Of a stretch of DNA of 64,000 bases, positions 62,614 to 64,000 are shown piece by piece. Made by a program: the position numbers and the translations under genes. Position 1 is the first letter of the stretch, and each line of letters starts with the position of its first letter. Under the pieces are notes generated by a model that saw only the letters and a program-made list of their open reading frames with translations, was not told the DNA's origin and ran no database searches. Source of the stretch: Janthinobacterium sp. (GTDB lineage Bacteria; Pseudomonadota; Gammaproteobacteria; Burkholderiales; Burkholderiaceae_D); contig PKWL01000114.1 of assembly GCA_003133225.1 (NCBI GenBank), positions 1 to 64,000 of the forward strand. The letters are read 5' to 3'.

Positions 62614-63702
62614 TTGACCCATATTTACAATTTCTCGGCTGGCCCGGCTGTGCTGCCCAAGGAAGTGTTGCGGCAGGCCGCCGCTGAAATGCTCGATTGG
62701 CATGGCAGTGGCATGTCGGTCATGGAAATGAGCCATCGTGGCCCTGAATTCATCTCGATTTACCAAGAGGCCCAACGCGACCTGCGCCAGCTGCTGGCGG
62801 TACCGGATAATTACAAAATCCTTTTCCTGCAAGGAGGCGGTTTGGGCGAAAACGCCATCGTCCCGATGAATCTGGTCGGGCGCAAAGAACAGCCCGCCAC
62901 GATCGATTTTGTGCACACCGGCTCCTGGTCTGGAAAATCGATCAAGGAAGCGGCCAAGTACGCCAACGTCAATATCGCAGCATCCGCGCAGGCCGACGGC
63001 TTTCGTCGCGTGCCACCGCAAGACAGCTGGCAGCTGACCGCGGGCGCGGCTTATCTGCACATCTGCACCAATGAAACCATTGACGGCGTCGAATACGATA
63101 GCGATCCTGAACTGGCGGACGATACGCCGATCGTGGCCGACATGTCATCGCACATTTTATCGCGCGTCATAGACGTATCAAAGTATGGCGTCATCTTCGG
63201 CGGCGCGCAAAAAAACGTCGGCCCGGCCGGCCTGACGCTAGTCATCGTGCGCGAGGATTTGCTCGGCAGCGCGTTGCCAGTTTGTCCCTCGGCCTTCGAC
63301 TGGAAGGTTGTGGCTGACCACGATTCGATGTACAACACGCCACCGACCTATGCAATCTACATCGCCGGCCTGGTGTTCCAGTGGCTTAAGCGGCAAGGCG
63401 GCATAGCGGCCATAGAACAAAATAATATTGACAAGGCGGCGCTGCTGTACGCGGCCCTTGATGCCGACGATTTCTACCAGAATCGCATCGACAGGCAATA
63501 CCGTTCGCGCATGACGATTCCGTTTTTTCTGGGCGACGAAAGCCAAAACGGCCAATTTCTTGCCGGCGCCAAAGAGCGCGGCTTGTTACAACTAAAGGGC
63601 CACAAGTCGGTCGGTGGTATGCGTGCGGCGATCTACAATGCGATGCCAATCGAGGGCGTGCAGGCGCTGGTCGATTATTTGAACGAGTTTGCAGGGAGAT
63701 AG
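62614..63702 (+). CDS. serC: phosphoserine aminotransferase
   Basis: SerC transfers an amino group to 3-phosphohydroxypyruvate in serine synthesis and also acts in pyridoxal-phosphate synthesis. The start is TTG 62614, because [18 protein letters not shown] is the family N-terminus, AAAGGA lies 7 bases before it, and the length of 362 is standard. ATG 62569 is the alternative. The PLP Lys is in [14 protein letters not shown]. Other motifs are [19 protein letters not shown] and [15 protein letters not shown]-like ([12 protein letters not shown]). Clustering with pheA is typical of Burkholderiales. Confidence 0.95.
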   Translation: MTHIYNFSAGPAVLPKEVLRQAAAEMLDWHGSGMSVMEMSHRGPEFISIYQEAQRDLRQLLAVPDNYKILFLQGGGLGENAIVPMNLVGRKEQPATIDFVHTGSWSGKSIKEAAKYANVNIAASAQADGFRRVPPQDSWQLTAGAAYLHICTNETIDGVEYDSDPELADDTPIVADMSSHILSRVIDVSKYGVIFGGAQKNVGPAGLTLVIVREDLLGSALPVCPSAFDWKVVADHDSMYNTPPTYAIYIAGLVFQWLKRQGGIAAIEQNNIDKAALLYAALDADDFYQNRIDRQYRSRMTIPFFLGDESQNGQFLAGAKERGLLQLKGHKSVGGMRAAIYNAMPIEGVQALVDYLNEFAGR

Positions 63703-63824
63703 CTTTGGGCCGCCAAGTGGCGGGCCAGATACCTGCAGTCAAATGCGCCAAGAACCGCAGGGCCGGTCGCTCGAGATGGCACCGGCACCGATAAACCCGC
63801 AACCGAAGTGCGCCTTTTAAGCAA

Positions 63825-64000
63825 ATGATGACAAACAAACTGACCCCGCTGCGTGAACAGATCGATGCGATCGACGCGCAGATTCTCGACTTATTGAACC
63901 GGCGCGCGCAAGTGGCGCAGGCAGTCGGCCACATCAAAGCGGCCACCCGCGCCCCCGTGTTCCGGCCCGAGCGCGAAGCGCAGGTCTTGCGCGGCGTGGT
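63825..64000 (+). CDS. pheA: chorismate mutase / prephenate dehydratase, 5' part (cut by window edge)
   Basis: The 58 residues read so far start MMTNKLTPLREQIDAIDAQI and continue LDLLNRRAQVAQAVGHIKAA and FRPEREAQVLRG, the chorismate mutase domain (AroQ class) at the front of the bifunctional P-protein for phenylalanine synthesis. Catalytic Arg of the LREQID helix and Arg/Lys of RAQVAQAVGHIK are present. ATG 63825 or 63828 may be used. Position after serC is the conserved order gyrA-serC-pheA. Confidence 0.93.
   Translation, partial: MMTNKLTPLREQIDAIDAQILDLLNRRAQVAQAVGHIKAATRAPVFRPEREAQVLRGV

Overview
The window looks like a chromosomal segment of a Burkholderiales bacterium, most likely family Oxalobacteraceae (Massilia/Janthinobacterium/Duganella-like). 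The evidence is gene content and order: rpsP-rimM-trmD-rplS, the divergent gph-ubiG-ompA / gyrA-serC-pheA block next to ssrA, a DUF3579 gene beside a CobD/CbiB-like gene, GspA/GspB assembly genes, and a moderately high GC content with GCG/GGC-rich codon use. There is no rRNA, no recognisable tRNA, no CRISPR array and no intact transposase.

Layout. 1-5.7 kb: end of an acyl-CoA dehydrogenase, a TM2 protein, the ribosomal protein/tRNA modification operon with a clear promoter and terminator, a NUDIX CoA pyrophosphatase, a CobD/CbiB-like membrane protein and DUF3579. 6.0-7.1 kb: a decayed group II intron whose maturase has lost its catalytic core. 7.2-11.5 kb: an M16 peptidase and a secreted TPR protein whose signal peptide is built on a hexanucleotide repeat. 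11.8-15.7 kb: a complete N-acetylglucosamine utilisation operon (kinase, GntR regulator, deacetylase, SIS-type deaminase) with a near-consensus promoter and flanking direct repeats. 15.9-25 kb: small unknown proteins, gspA-gspB, mobB, two motility genes each with its own sigma-28-type promoter (a YjfB-like protein and fliT), fumC and a FimV-like protein. 25-34.7 kb: a methyltransferase, CsbD, an S9 peptidase, a MATE exporter, cbpA-cbpM, pncB and a hydroxypyruvate isomerase-like protein.

35-44.6 kb: a TPR protein fused to an ATP-grasp-like domain, a VIT-family transporter, a YhaO nuclease/YhaN ATPase pair, a sirtuin and a DUF2939 protein. 44.6-53.3 kb is gene-poor and looks accessory. It holds an orphan second ftsZ with an altered C-terminus, a badly frameshifted ADP-ribosylglycohydrolase gene directly downstream, a histidine phosphatase, a HugZ-like protein, unknown ORFs, acetoacetate decarboxylase and several strong palindromes. 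53.3-64 kb returns to core genes: a diguanylate cyclase, a DHH phosphoesterase, tmRNA, gph, ubiG, ompA, gyrA, serC and the start of pheA.

The most promising items for follow-up are the ftsZ paralogue with its ADP-ribosylglycohydrolase relic, the TPR/ATP-grasp fusion, the YhaO-YhaN-Sir2 cluster, the two predicted FliA promoters, the nag promoter/operator, and GyrA with Ala at position 83. All calls were made by reading the sequence; no database search was run.
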